Shown piece by piece: positions 25,377 through 34,114 of a stretch of DNA of 64,000 bases. The translations under genes and the position numbers were made by a program. Every line of letters starts with the position of its first letter. Position 1 is the stretch's first letter. This DNA is from JABMNT01 sp048262255. GTDB lineage: Bacteria > Pseudomonadota > Alphaproteobacteria > Rhodospirillales > Casp-alpha2. The notes under the pieces were generated by a model. That model saw only the letters and a program-made list of their open reading frames with translations. It was not told the DNA's origin and did not search any database. Where the stretch lies: positions 186,001-250,000 of the forward strand of contig JBLXFH010000001.1 in assembly GCA_048262255.1 (NCBI GenBank), in the 5' to 3' direction.

Positions 25377-25982
25377 ATGTTAAACGCCTATCAGGGAACT
25401 GATTTCGGCCCAGGGTTTGCGGATCCTGTAAGGCAGTCACAAACGACCTTTCGTTCCGTTCTCAACGCCATGTCGCGCCCCGGAACAGTTATCAACTGTG
25501 GCAACGGGCTCACCCCACCAGAGGCTGTGGACCCTGCCGCAGCGGCATTTCTGTTAACCGTTGCGGATTTTGAAACACCGGTCTGGTTCTCCCCGGAACT
25601 GGCGGACGGGACATTTGCAACATGGCTCAAGTTTCACAGTTCCTGTCCGACGGCCAAAGCAACAAACTTGGCCACCTTTGCTATAATTCCTGGGTCAAAC
25701 GCCCTGCCACCATTGTCACATTTTGCACAGGGAACGGAAGATTATCCCGACCGTTCGACAACCCTCGTGATCCAGATCGAAAGCCTGAAGGTCGGTCAGG
25801 AGCTTCGCTTGAGCGGTCCCGGTATCGACGGCACCGCAACTCTGACCGTTGCCGGACTTTCCGCCAGCTTCTGGCAGGAATGGCGCACGAACAACGAATT
25901 ATTTCCGTGCGGCGTTGATCTGGTGCTGACGGCAGGCACCTTTATGGCCGCCTTGCCTCGAACCAGCCAAGTGGAGTTTTAA
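25377..25982 (+). CDS. phnH: C-P lyase subunit PhnH
   Basis: Structural subunit of the C-P lyase complex, 201 residues. Family blocks are GFADPVRQSQTTFRSVLNAMSRPGTV at the N-terminus, AFLLTVADFETPVWFSPEL and LPPLSHFAQGTEDYPDRSTTLVIQIESL. The ATG at 25377 is 1 bp after the phnG stop and has GAGGGG about 9 nt upstream. An in-frame reading back to 25173 lies inside phnG and is not part of the protein. phnI starts 3 bp after its stop. Confidence 0.94.
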   Translation: MLNAYQGTDFGPGFADPVRQSQTTFRSVLNAMSRPGTVINCGNGLTPPEAVDPAAAAFLLTVADFETPVWFSPELADGTFATWLKFHSSCPTAKATNLATFAIIPGSNALPPLSHFAQGTEDYPDRSTTLVIQIESLKVGQELRLSGPGIDGTATLTVAGLSASFWQEWRTNNELFPCGVDLVLTAGTFMAALPRTSQVEF

Positions 25983-25985
25983 GCC

Positions 25986-27083
25986 ATGTATGTTGCCGTC
26001 AAGGGTGGTGAAAAAGCCATCGACAATGCCCACAAACTGCTGGCCGAAGATCGCCGCGGCAACCCGGAACACCCGGAAATTTCTATCGACCAGATATCCG
26101 AACAAATGGCCTATGCCGTTGACCGGGTGATGACAGAAGGTTCGCTCTATGACCGGGAACTGGCGGCGCTGGCAATCAAGCAGGCCCGTGGCGATCTGGT
26201 TGAGGCGATTTTCCTGCTCCGGGCCTACCGCACCACTTTGCCACGCCTGGCGGTTACGGAGCCCATAAAAACCGAAGCCATGGCCATTGAACGGCGCATA
26301 TCGGCAACCTACAAGGACCTACCGGGCGGTCAGATTCTGGGCCCGACCTTTGATTACACGCATCGTCTGCTTGATTTCAAGTTGGCTGCCGAGGGCGCGC
26401 TGCCGACACCCACAGAGCAGGCGGAAAGTCCGGCCGAAGCGGTCGTGCCGCGCGTCTCGGATTTTCTCAATAGCGAAGACCTGATCGAACGCGAACTGCC
26501 GGACGAAGACGAAACCGAGGTTCCGGACCTGACACGTGCACCGCTGGACTTTCCCGCCGACCGGGCGACCCGCCTGCAAAATCTGGTACGCGGAGACGAA
26601 GGGTTTCTGATGGCTTTGGGTTATTCCACCCAGCGCGGTTATGGCCGCACTCACCCTTTCGCCGGAGAAATTCGTATGGGCGGTGTTGCTGTTGAAATCG
26701 TCCCGGAAGAACTGGGTTTTCCCATCCAGATTGGCGAAATTACCGTTACCGAATGCGAGATGCTCAATCAGTTCAAAGGCTCGGCCACGTCCCTGCCGCA
26801 GTTCACCCGCGGCTACGGTCTGGGGTTTGGTCATTGCGAACGCAAGACCATGGCCATGGCGCTGGTTGACCGGTCTCTACGTTCCCAGGAACTGGGCGAA
26901 GAGATTGATGCCCCGGCGCAGGACCCGGAATTCGTTTTGTATCATTCGGACAATGTCGAAGCATCAGGCTTTGTGCAGCATCTGAAACTGCCCCATTACG
27001 TCGATTTTCAAAGCGAGCTTGATACGGTGCGCACCCTGCGCAGCGAACAGATGGAAACCCTGACCCAGGAGGCTGCAGAATGA
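25986..27083 (+). CDS. phnI: C-P lyase subunit PhnI
   Basis: Nucleosidase subunit that, in the PhnGHI(L) complex, displaces adenine from ATP by phosphonate to form the ribosyl-triphosphate phosphonate. The 365-residue protein starts MYVAVKGGEKAIDNAH and contains LAIKQARGDLVEAIFLLRAYRTTLPRL, RRISATYKDLPGGQILGPTFDYTHRLL and FTRGYGLGFGHCERKTMAMALVDR, all typical of PhnI. Its last codons overlap phnJ by 4 bp (ATGA), indicating translational coupling. Confidence 0.96.
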   Translation: MYVAVKGGEKAIDNAHKLLAEDRRGNPEHPEISIDQISEQMAYAVDRVMTEGSLYDRELAALAIKQARGDLVEAIFLLRAYRTTLPRLAVTEPIKTEAMAIERRISATYKDLPGGQILGPTFDYTHRLLDFKLAAEGALPTPTEQAESPAEAVVPRVSDFLNSEDLIERELPDEDETEVPDLTRAPLDFPADRATRLQNLVRGDEGFLMALGYSTQRGYGRTHPFAGEIRMGGVAVEIVPEELGFPIQIGEITVTECEMLNQFKGSATSLPQFTRGYGLGFGHCERKTMAMALVDRSLRSQELGEEIDAPAQDPEFVLYHSDNVEASGFVQHLKLPHYVDFQSELDTVRTLRSEQMETLTQEAAE

Positions 27084-27982
27084 GCACCCCGCAAGAGACC
27101 GTGATAAGCGGTTATAATTTTGCTTACCTGGATGAACAGACCAAACGGATGATTCGCCGCGCCATTCTGAAAGCCGTCGCCATCCCCGGTTATCAGGTTC
27201 CCTTCGGCAGCCGGGAAATGCCACTCCCCTACGGATGGGGCACCGGCGGCATTCAGGTGACGGCAGCGATTATTGGCGCAACCGATGTCCTAAAAGTCAT
27301 TGATCAGGGCGCCGACGACACCACCAACGCAGTTTCCATTCGCAACTTTTTTGCCCGCACCACAGGTGTCGAGACAACCGAGAAGACAACCGATGCAACG
27401 GTCATCCAGACCCGCCACCGGATTCCTGAAAAGCCCCTGACCCGGGACCAGATTCTGGTTTATCAGGTACCAATCCCCGAACCGCTGCGCTGGCTGGAAC
27501 CGCGCGAAACGGAAACCCGTCGGATGCATGCTCTTGGCGAATACGGCGTCATGCATGTTAAGCTTTATGAAGACATTGCCCAATTCGGGCGGATTTCGAC
27601 CAGCTATGATTATCCGGTTCTGGTCAATGAGCGCTACATCACGGCTCCCTCTCCGATCCCGAAATTCGACAATCCAAAAATGGATCATATGCCAGCCTTG
27701 CAGTTGTTTGGCGCCGGGCGGGAAAAACGTATCTATGCCATTCCCCCCTATACGTCGGTCAAAAGCCTCGATTTTGAAGACCATCCGTTTGAGGTTCAAG
27801 CTTGGGACCACAGTTGTGCTTTGTGTGGTGCTGAAGACAGTTTTCTGGACGAAGTCGTGGTTGATGATCTGGGCAGCCGCATGTTTGTCTGCTCAGACAG
27901 TGATTTTTGCACGGAACGCCGTGAAGCCGGCCACAATAGTGACGGGTTGCCTCAGGTCGTCGTTACTCAGGCCGCTGAATAG
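27080..27982 (+). CDS. phnJ: C-P lyase catalytic subunit, radical SAM (alpha-D-ribose 1-methylphosphonate 5-phosphate C-P lyase)
   Basis: The enzyme that breaks the carbon-phosphorus bond and releases methane or another alkane, using S-adenosylmethionine and a [4Fe-4S] cluster. The 300-residue protein has the non-classical cysteine motif CX2CX21CX5C at C246, C249, C271 and C277. This is the exact PhnJ spacing (C241/244/266/272 in E. coli), so the catalytic thiyl cysteine is retained. Other blocks are YNFAYLDEQTKRMIRRAILKAVAIPGYQVPF and the PYGWGTGGIQVTAAIIG glycine-rich loop. It overlaps phnI by 4 bp and is followed by phnK. Confidence 0.97.
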   Translation: MSTPQETVISGYNFAYLDEQTKRMIRRAILKAVAIPGYQVPFGSREMPLPYGWGTGGIQVTAAIIGATDVLKVIDQGADDTTNAVSIRNFFARTTGVETTEKTTDATVIQTRHRIPEKPLTRDQILVYQVPIPEPLRWLEPRETETRRMHALGEYGVMHVKLYEDIAQFGRISTSYDYPVLVNERYITAPSPIPKFDNPKMDHMPALQLFGAGREKRIYAIPPYTSVKSLDFEDHPFEVQAWDHSCALCGAEDSFLDEVVVDDLGSRMFVCSDSDFCTERREAGHNSDGLPQVVVTQAAE

Positions 27983-27993
27983 GATTGATTGAA

Positions 27994-28776
27994 ATGACAT
28001 CATTACGCGACCCTCTGATGCAGGTCCGGGGCCTGACCAAAATGTACGGAACCCGTACCGGCTGCCACAATATTGACTTCGATCTCTATCCCGGCGAAGT
28101 CCTGGGCATTGTCGGCGAATCCGGCTCCGGCAAAACCACTCTGCTGAACTGTCTTTCCGCCCGACTGGAACCGACGCATGGCTCTGTGATCTATCAGGAT
28201 CGCACGGGTGACAATATCAATATTTATCAGGCATCAGAATCCCGTCGCCGGCTGCTCATGCGCACAGACTGGGGCATCGTCCACCAAAACCCGAAGGACG
28301 GTTTGCGTATGCGGGTCTCGGCCGGGGCCAATGTGGGCGAGCGCCTGATGGCCGTCGGGCAGCGCCATTATGGCGATATCCGGGCGGCCGCAACAGACTG
28401 GCTGGACCGGGTTGAAATTGCCGAGGACCGGATCGATGACAGCCCCCAGACCTTCTCTGGCGGCATGCAGCAACGCCTGCAGATTGCCCGCAATCTGGTT
28501 TCCGGTCCGCGCCTCGTCTTCATGGACGAGCCGACCGGCGGACTGGATGTTTCTGTGCAGGCCCGTCTGCTCGATCTGCTGCGACGCCTGGTGACCGATC
28601 TGGGATTGTCGGCGGTTCTCGTCACCCATGATCTGGCCGTGGTCCGCTTGTTGGCGCATCGCCTGATGGTCATGCGCCAGGGCGAAGTGGTTGAACAGGG
28701 CCTGACCGATCAGGTACTCGATGATCCGCAGCACCCCTATACACAACTCCTTGTTTCATCCGTTCTCCAACCCTAG
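27994..28776 (+). CDS. phnK: C-P lyase ABC-type ATPase PhnK
   Basis: ATP-binding protein that binds the PhnGHIJ core and is needed for turnover. It is not a transporter. Of 260 residues, Walker A is GESGSGKTTL, the signature is FSGGMQQRLQIARNL and Walker B is LVFMDEPTGGLDVS. LRMRVSAGANVGERLMAVG is a PhnK-typical insert region. The ATG at 27994 is 11 bp after phnJ. A TTG at 27985 would add three residues, but TAGGA fits the ATG better. It lies in the phnGHIJKL operon. Confidence 0.94.
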   Translation: MTSLRDPLMQVRGLTKMYGTRTGCHNIDFDLYPGEVLGIVGESGSGKTTLLNCLSARLEPTHGSVIYQDRTGDNINIYQASESRRRLLMRTDWGIVHQNPKDGLRMRVSAGANVGERLMAVGQRHYGDIRAAATDWLDRVEIAEDRIDDSPQTFSGGMQQRLQIARNLVSGPRLVFMDEPTGGLDVSVQARLLDLLRRLVTDLGLSAVLVTHDLAVVRLLAHRLMVMRQGEVVEQGLTDQVLDDPQHPYTQLLVSSVLQP

Positions 28777-28784
28777 AGGTTCTT

Positions 28785-29486
28785 ATGGAAAAGCCGCTCC
28801 TTATTGTCGAAGACCTGAACAAAACGTTTACCCTGCACAATCAGGGTGGCGTTGTTCTTCCTGTGTTACAGGACATTGATCTGACGGTACATGCCGGCGA
28901 ATGTGTTGTCTTGCACGGCCCCTCCGGTGCCGGAAAAAGTTCGCTCCTGCGCTCGCTTTACGCCAATTACAAACCCCAACAGGGAAGCATCCGGATCAAT
29001 CACAACGATGACTGGCTGGATCTCGTGGCAGCGGCACCCCATGAAATTCTGGACGCACGAAAGAAGACCCTTGGATATGTCAGTCAATTCCTGCGTGTCA
29101 TCCCGCGCGTCTCGACAATGGATATCGTCAGCGAACCGTTACGCAGCTTGGGGTTCGAGTCGCAAAAGGCTGAAAGCAAGGCGCGTGCGCTGTTAACCCG
29201 ACTGCGTATCCCACAAGCCATGTGGTCTCTGGCCCCGGCAACCTTTTCCGGCGGCGAACAGCAGCGCGTCAATATAGCGCACGGCTTTTCCGTGGATTAT
29301 CCGGTTTTGCTTCTGGATGAACCGACGGCATCTCTAGATGCGGAAAATCGCCAAACCGTTGTCGAACTGATTCTTGAGGCAAAAGCCCGTGGTGCTGCAA
29401 TTGTCGGCATCTTTCATGATGCCGATGTCCGCGAACAGGTCTCTGACCGTTTGTTCGAAATGCGCGCCGACAGGGAAGCTGCATGA
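28785..29486 (+). CDS. phnL: C-P lyase ABC-type ATPase PhnL
   Basis: Second ATPase of the C-P lyase machinery, required for formation of the ribosyl phosphonate triphosphate. The 233-residue protein has Walker A GPSGAGKSSLL, signature FSGGEQQRVNIAHGF and Walker B VLLLDEPTASLD. The stretch LGYVSQFLRVIPRVSTMDIVSEPL is diagnostic for PhnL. It starts 8 bp after phnK and has AGAGG upstream. The DUF1045 gene follows after 12 bp. Confidence 0.94.
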   Translation: MEKPLLIVEDLNKTFTLHNQGGVVLPVLQDIDLTVHAGECVVLHGPSGAGKSSLLRSLYANYKPQQGSIRINHNDDWLDLVAAAPHEILDARKKTLGYVSQFLRVIPRVSTMDIVSEPLRSLGFESQKAESKARALLTRLRIPQAMWSLAPATFSGGEQQRVNIAHGFSVDYPVLLLDEPTASLDAENRQTVVELILEAKARGAAIVGIFHDADVREQVSDRLFEMRADREAA

Positions 29487-29498
29487 CGGAGCGTCCTC

Positions 29499-30200
29499 GT
29501 GTCCTTTAATCCAGCGCGTTACGGAATATATTACACACCTCCCAAAGAAAGTGACTTGTGGCAAAAAGCCTGTGTCTGGCTCGGGCGCGATGCCGAATCA
29601 GGAGCACTCTTGTCTCAGCCCGATCTCACCGGCCTGGTCGGTTATGATATCGCTAACGCAACACAAGCGCCGCGCCATTATGGATTCCACGCAACCCTTA
29701 AGCCGCCTTTCCATCTGCATGAAGGTCAAACGGAAGACAGGCTCCACCAAGCGCTGCATACCTTTAGCCAGAACAGCAAGCCCTTTGACATTTCACCTCT
29801 GTCCGTCAGGACCATCGGAAGTTTCATTGCCCTGCAACCGACATCCGACACAACTCAACTTGATTGTCTGGCCGCCGATTGCGTTCGAAAATTCGATGCC
29901 TTTCGGGCACCGCCGTCAGAAGCCGAACTTAACCGGCGGAGCACCAAAGGTTTGTCTGAACGCCAGCAGGCCCTGTTGCTGGAATGGGGATATCCCTATG
30001 TCATGGATGAGTTCCGGTTTCATATGACCCTTACCGGTGCGTTGCCAGCCTCCGTCCGTCACCTTTTTGACAAGGCCCTATGTGACTACTTTCAAGACTG
30101 CAGCACACATCCTCTGATCATTGAAGGGTTGGCCCTGTTCAAACAGCCCGATCCGAATACCCCCTTTATCGTTCAACAGCGGTATCTCTTTGATAACTGA
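29499..30200 (+). CDS. DUF1045 phosphonate-operon protein, 2H phosphoesterase-like
   Basis: A 233-residue protein of the DUF1045 family that is regularly encoded in C-P lyase operons. It has the two HxT/S motifs of the 2H phosphoesterase superfamily, HATL (after RHYGF) and HMTL (after DEFRF), about 105 residues apart. It lacks the metal site of PhnP. As no phnP gene is visible, this protein may open the 5-phosphoribosyl 1,2-cyclic phosphate released by PhnJ, a cyclic-phosphate substrate that fits 2H enzymes. That role is inference from motif and context. The GTG start at 29499 lies 12 bp after phnL. No terminator is obvious in the 221 bp before the next gene. Confidence 0.85.
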   Translation: MSFNPARYGIYYTPPKESDLWQKACVWLGRDAESGALLSQPDLTGLVGYDIANATQAPRHYGFHATLKPPFHLHEGQTEDRLHQALHTFSQNSKPFDISPLSVRTIGSFIALQPTSDTTQLDCLAADCVRKFDAFRAPPSEAELNRRSTKGLSERQQALLLEWGYPYVMDEFRFHMTLTGALPASVRHLFDKALCDYFQDCSTHPLIIEGLALFKQPDPNTPFIVQQRYLFDN

Positions 30201-30421
30201 GCGGCCCACGCCACTTTCAATCATCGCGTTATCGTAATCAATGACACCCTTAGAGATTCGCAACTGACACGCGGCCTGGGTCCATATCTTTAGAAGATCA
30301 TTGCCACTGAACATCACAACCGACATACTATTGAAACCGTTTTTTTGTTCCGGTTAACGAAACTGTTTCGGCACGCATAACCAGTTATCGGAAGACGTCA
30401 ATAAGCTCAGGTATCGCCTTC

Positions 30422-33400
30422 ATGTTTCGTTACTCCATTCGCATGGCCCTGATTGTTCCAACCGTACTGGTCATTTTGATTACCGGCCTCATATTCAGCT
30501 ATTTTTCTTTTCAAAGCAGCATATCGTCCATCAATTTGATGTCTCAACAGGTCCGCCAGTTGATACTTGGGCAGGTCACTAAACATCTTGAACATTATTT
30601 ATCCGTTCCCCAAAACCTTTTAAGAGAAAACGCCCGCGCCCTGCAAAGCGGTTTCCTGCAAAGCGATAATCCGGATGTTTTATCACGTCATTTTTTGAAA
30701 CAGAATTCAGAATACACATCATTCAACAGTCTTTATTTTGGTAATCTGGAAGGTGGAGTTTCTGTTGGCGGCCTGGAAGGGGAATCACAATCCCATTACG
30801 TCATTTCAACGGACAATTTTAAGGCGGGCCGCTTCAGCAAATACAGCGCCGATAAAAACGGCGACCGCGGAGAATTGCTACTCAGTCTGCCCAATTACGA
30901 CGCCCGAACGCGCCCATGGTATAAAGCCGGGGCTGCCGCTGATGACGGGGCCTGGGGCGATATTTATATCTTGTTCACAGGTCACGACATGGCGATCTCT
31001 CCAACCCGCGCCGTACGGGACCAGAACGGCCAACTCATTGGTGTCGTCAGCGGCGACATCCTGCTCTCAAATATCAGTCAGTTTTTGGCCAATCTTCACC
31101 TCAACAAAAAAGGACACACTGTCATAATCGAAAAGTCGGGGCTTCTGGTTGCTTCGTCATCACCAGAAACGCCGTTTCTTCGCAGCGAAGACGGTAGCCA
31201 CTTCACTCGACTAATGGCTACCGATAGCTCGGCGCCTGAAATTGCAATGGGAGCCCGGATCATTTCGGATACCCTCGGAGGTTTTGGTGTAATCAATGGA
31301 CATCACTCCCTGGATTTCGAAATTAAGGGAGAACGTAATTTTATCGAAATTCTACCTTTCAAAGATGCCTATGGGTTGTCCTGGCTTGTCATGACAATCG
31401 CTCCAGAAGCTTCCTACGTTAAATCACTCATCGAGGAGAACCAATGGGGCATCTATCTGACAGCGACCGCCTTTCTTTTAATGGCAATAGTTGCAGCTCT
31501 TCTGGGGCAATGGATTTCCAGCCCGATTCTGACTTTAACAAAATCTGCCGATGCCATCGCAAATGGTGATTTTGAACAGAAATTGAAAACCGATCGCCAG
31601 GACGAAATTGGAGCGCTCACGCGTTCTTTTGCGGAGATGAACCGGCAACTCAAACAGTCTTTTGATCAGATCAAAAACAGCCAGGAACGGTTTAAAAGCC
31701 TCTTCCATCACTCCGATATCGCCATTTGGGACGAAGACTTTTCAGCCGTATACGAAACGCTTGAGAAATTGCGGCATGACGGAGTCCGCGATCTTCGAAA
31801 GCATTTAGCAGAAAATAACCATCTTGCATGGGAACTGGTTGGCATGGTTAGGGTTTTGCAGGTTAACGATGCAGCTTACAAAATGTTTCGCTCTTCTCCC
31901 AAGTCTGATTTTTTATTACATATCGGGAATACCTTTAGCCACAATTCCATTAATGTGTTTATCAACGAACTCTGTGCAATTTGGGACAAACATAAAACGT
32001 TCCGGTCCGAAATAGATCTATGCTGCCTCGACGGGACCATTATCAATACAATCATCTCTTATCATATACCGGAAACAGCCGCTGGGTTTCAGAGCATCCC
32101 TGTCAGTGTTTTTGATATTACCGATCTTAAAAAAGCCGAAACCGAGCTCCTTTTCCGACGCGAAATTATTGAAGGCATGGCTGAAGGCGTTCTGGCGACC
32201 CGCATCTCTGACGGCTGCATCGTGTATACAAACAGCAAATTCGATAGCATGTTCGGATATGAACGAGAGGAACTGTTAGGACAATTATTTAACCGCCTGA
32301 AAGCCACAACACCAAAATTGGCGAAGCAAAAGGCTACTATGATTTTATCACATATCAAAGAAAAGGGTGTTTGGTCCGGTGAGCTTAACAACGTAAAAAA
32401 GGATGGCACCGAGTTCTGGTGTGCCGCGACAATCAACGCCTTTGAGCATCCTTTTCATGGTAGAATCGCGATTGCCGTCTATACCGATGTGACGGAACGC
32501 AAAAAACTTGAGAGCCAACTGCGTCAATCCCAACGCATGGAAGCCGTCGGGCAACTGACAGGGGGTGTTGCTCACGATTTCAACAATCTTTTAGGAATCA
32601 TGTTGGGGAACGCGGAGTTGCTGGATTTAAGATTACGTGATGATCCGGACTCTCAGTTACAGGTCGAGAAAATTATTGCCGCCATTGATCGGGCCGCATC
32701 GTTAACGGATCGCCTGCTGGCGTTTTCCAGACAACAAGCCCTGTCGCCTGTATCAAAAGATATTTCTGAACTTATTGAAGGCTTGAAAGATATGCTTCAC
32801 CGCGCATTGGGTGAAACCATCGATATTAAAATAAGCATGCAGCCGGATTTGTGGCAAGCGACCATTGACCCGCACCAGTTTGAAAATGCCATTCTCAATC
32901 TGTCTCTCAACGCCCGCGACGCCATGCCGAATGGCGGCAATCTGTGTATCGAAGCTGAAAACGTCAGCCTGGATGAAAACTTTATCAAGCATGGGAATGA
33001 TCAAATCATCGGCGATTTTGTAAAGGTTTCGGTTTCAGATAATGGTACCGGAATGCCCCCCGATGTTGTTGAAAAAGTGTTTGAGCCCTTTTTCACCACA
33101 AAAGAGGTTGGACAGGGCAGCGGCCTTGGATTGAGTATGGTTTACGGGTTCACAAAACAGTCCAATGGCTTGACCACCGTCGACAGCACAAGTGGGGGCG
33201 GGACAACAATCAGTTTGTATCTGCCTCGGTCAAACGAAGCAGCAACCGCTACCGAGAGGATTACTGCCGAACAGGACATTGTACCCGGTTCGGGACGCAT
33301 CCTCATTGTCGAAGACGATAATGATGTTCGTGCAGTCGCGGCCCGCATTCTGCGTACGCAGGGCTACGAGATTGTCGAAGCTGGGGATGGGGACACAGCC

Positions 33401-33664
33401 ATAGAATACCTTAAAAAAGACTCAGACTTCGATCTTCTTTTTACGGATATCGTCCTGCCGGGTGGCATGAATGGGCTAGAGATTGCAGAGCGGGCGAAAC
33501 ACATTCTGCCTCATATCAAGGTTATTTACACAACTGGCTACGCCGATAATGCGGCCACCAAAAAACAACTGCTCGATTCCGGTGAAAACCTTGTCAAAAA
33601 GCCATACCGACGTCGGGAATTGCTGGAAACCGTTCACGCCATGCTTAAGCGTGCTGATTCCTGA
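30422..33664 (+). CDS. Hybrid sensor histidine kinase (dCache-HAMP-PAS-HisKA-HATPase-REC)
   Basis: A 1080-residue membrane-bound hybrid kinase. A first transmembrane helix (about 9-30) is followed by a large periplasmic dCache-like sensor (about 31-340, with YDARTRPWYKAG typical of this fold). A second helix (about 341-362), HAMP (about 363-415) and two PAS-like regions (about 430-560 and 575-695) follow. The HisKA has phosphoacceptor H718 (GGVAHDFNNLLG, the HWE-free NtrB-like type). Then come HATPase_c (N box LNARDAMPNGG, G boxes DNGTGMPP and GQGSGLGLSM) and a C-terminal receiver with D1009 (LLFTDIVLP). The ATG at 30422 has only a weak ribosome binding site. Its partner is not adjacent. The cue may be a small amino acid or organic acid, as for many dCache sensors, but is unknown. 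Confidence 0.88.
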   Translation: MFRYSIRMALIVPTVLVILITGLIFSYFSFQSSISSINLMSQQVRQLILGQVTKHLEHYLSVPQNLLRENARALQSGFLQSDNPDVLSRHFLKQNSEYTSFNSLYFGNLEGGVSVGGLEGESQSHYVISTDNFKAGRFSKYSADKNGDRGELLLSLPNYDARTRPWYKAGAAADDGAWGDIYILFTGHDMAISPTRAVRDQNGQLIGVVSGDILLSNISQFLANLHLNKKGHTVIIEKSGLLVASSSPETPFLRSEDGSHFTRLMATDSSAPEIAMGARIISDTLGGFGVINGHHSLDFEIKGERNFIEILPFKDAYGLSWLVMTIAPEASYVKSLIEENQWGIYLTATAFLLMAIVAALLGQWISSPILTLTKSADAIANGDFEQKLKTDRQDEIGALTRSFAEMNRQLKQSFDQIKNSQERFKSLFHHSDIAIWDEDFSAVYETLEKLRHDGVRDLRKHLAENNHLAWELVGMVRVLQVNDAAYKMFRSSPKSDFLLHIGNTFSHNSINVFINELCAIWDKHKTFRSEIDLCCLDGTIINTIISYHIPETAAGFQSIPVSVFDITDLKKAETELLFRREIIEGMAEGVLATRISDGCIVYTNSKFDSMFGYEREELLGQLFNRLKATTPKLAKQKATMILSHIKEKGVWSGELNNVKKDGTEFWCAATINAFEHPFHGRIAIAVYTDVTERKKLESQLRQSQRMEAVGQLTGGVAHDFNNLLGIMLGNAELLDLRLRDDPDSQLQVEKIIAAIDRAASLTDRLLAFSRQQALSPVSKDISELIEGLKDMLHRALGETIDIKISMQPDLWQATIDPHQFENAILNLSLNARDAMPNGGNLCIEAENVSLDENFIKHGNDQIIGDFVKVSVSDNGTGMPPDVVEKVFEPFFTTKEVGQGSGLGLSMVYGFTKQSNGLTTVDSTSGGGTTISLYLPRSNEAATATERITAEQDIVPGSGRILIVEDDNDVRAVAARILRTQGYEIVEAGDGDTAIEYLKKDSDFDLLFTDIVLPGGMNGLEIAERAKHILPHIKVIYTTGYADNAATKKQLLDSGENLVKKPYRRRELLETVHAMLKRADS

Positions 33665-33907
33665 ACACACCGGCATCGTGTATTCACCAATCCCCCTTCT
33701 TTAGCCCGCAGATTAACCTGGCAGACAATCTGCGAAACAAGATCAATATGCAAAAACCCGAATAGTCGGGATGCGGTATTACTGCGGCTCCTAATGTAGC
33801 AACCCGTTGTCTATGCAACCTTCCGCCAATGGCCGTGAGGCTTGCTCGCTGAAGAACCTGCTCCATCGAGCCAACACATGGCCCTCGAGAGAACTGCCGT
33901 TTCAAGC

Positions 33908-34105
33908 TTATCTTCCGAGAAAGGCTTTGCAATTCTTGAACGCCATGACTTCGCTTCTCTGGATTTCCTTTTTCTGTAAAAGGTTTTCGCATAATCGCGT
34001 TTTAAGATGATAGGCTTTTTCTTGTTCCGCCGTGTAATACGCATAACCGCCATAAATAACGAGAAGACCACCGATCAGAGCAAACAACAGATATGTCTTG
34101 TTCAT
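33908..34105 (-). CDS. Small membrane protein of unknown function
   Basis: A 65-residue reading frame that starts 9 bp after the stop of the symporter-kinase gene on the same strand. It has one hydrophobic helix at the N-terminus (LLFALIGGLLVIYGGYAYYTA) followed by a charged helical tail with two cysteines (LCENLL, KNCKAFLG). The arrangement suggests a small membrane anchor. The ribosome binding site is weak (AATAGAG). No family was recognised. It may be cotranscribed with the kinase. Support rests on the sensible TM-plus-tail composition and the tight spacing. Confidence 0.45.
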   Translation of the reverse strand: MNKTYLLFALIGGLLVIYGGYAYYTAEQEKAYHLKTRLCENLLQKKEIQRSEVMAFKNCKAFLGR

Positions 34106-34114
34106 CTCTATTGC

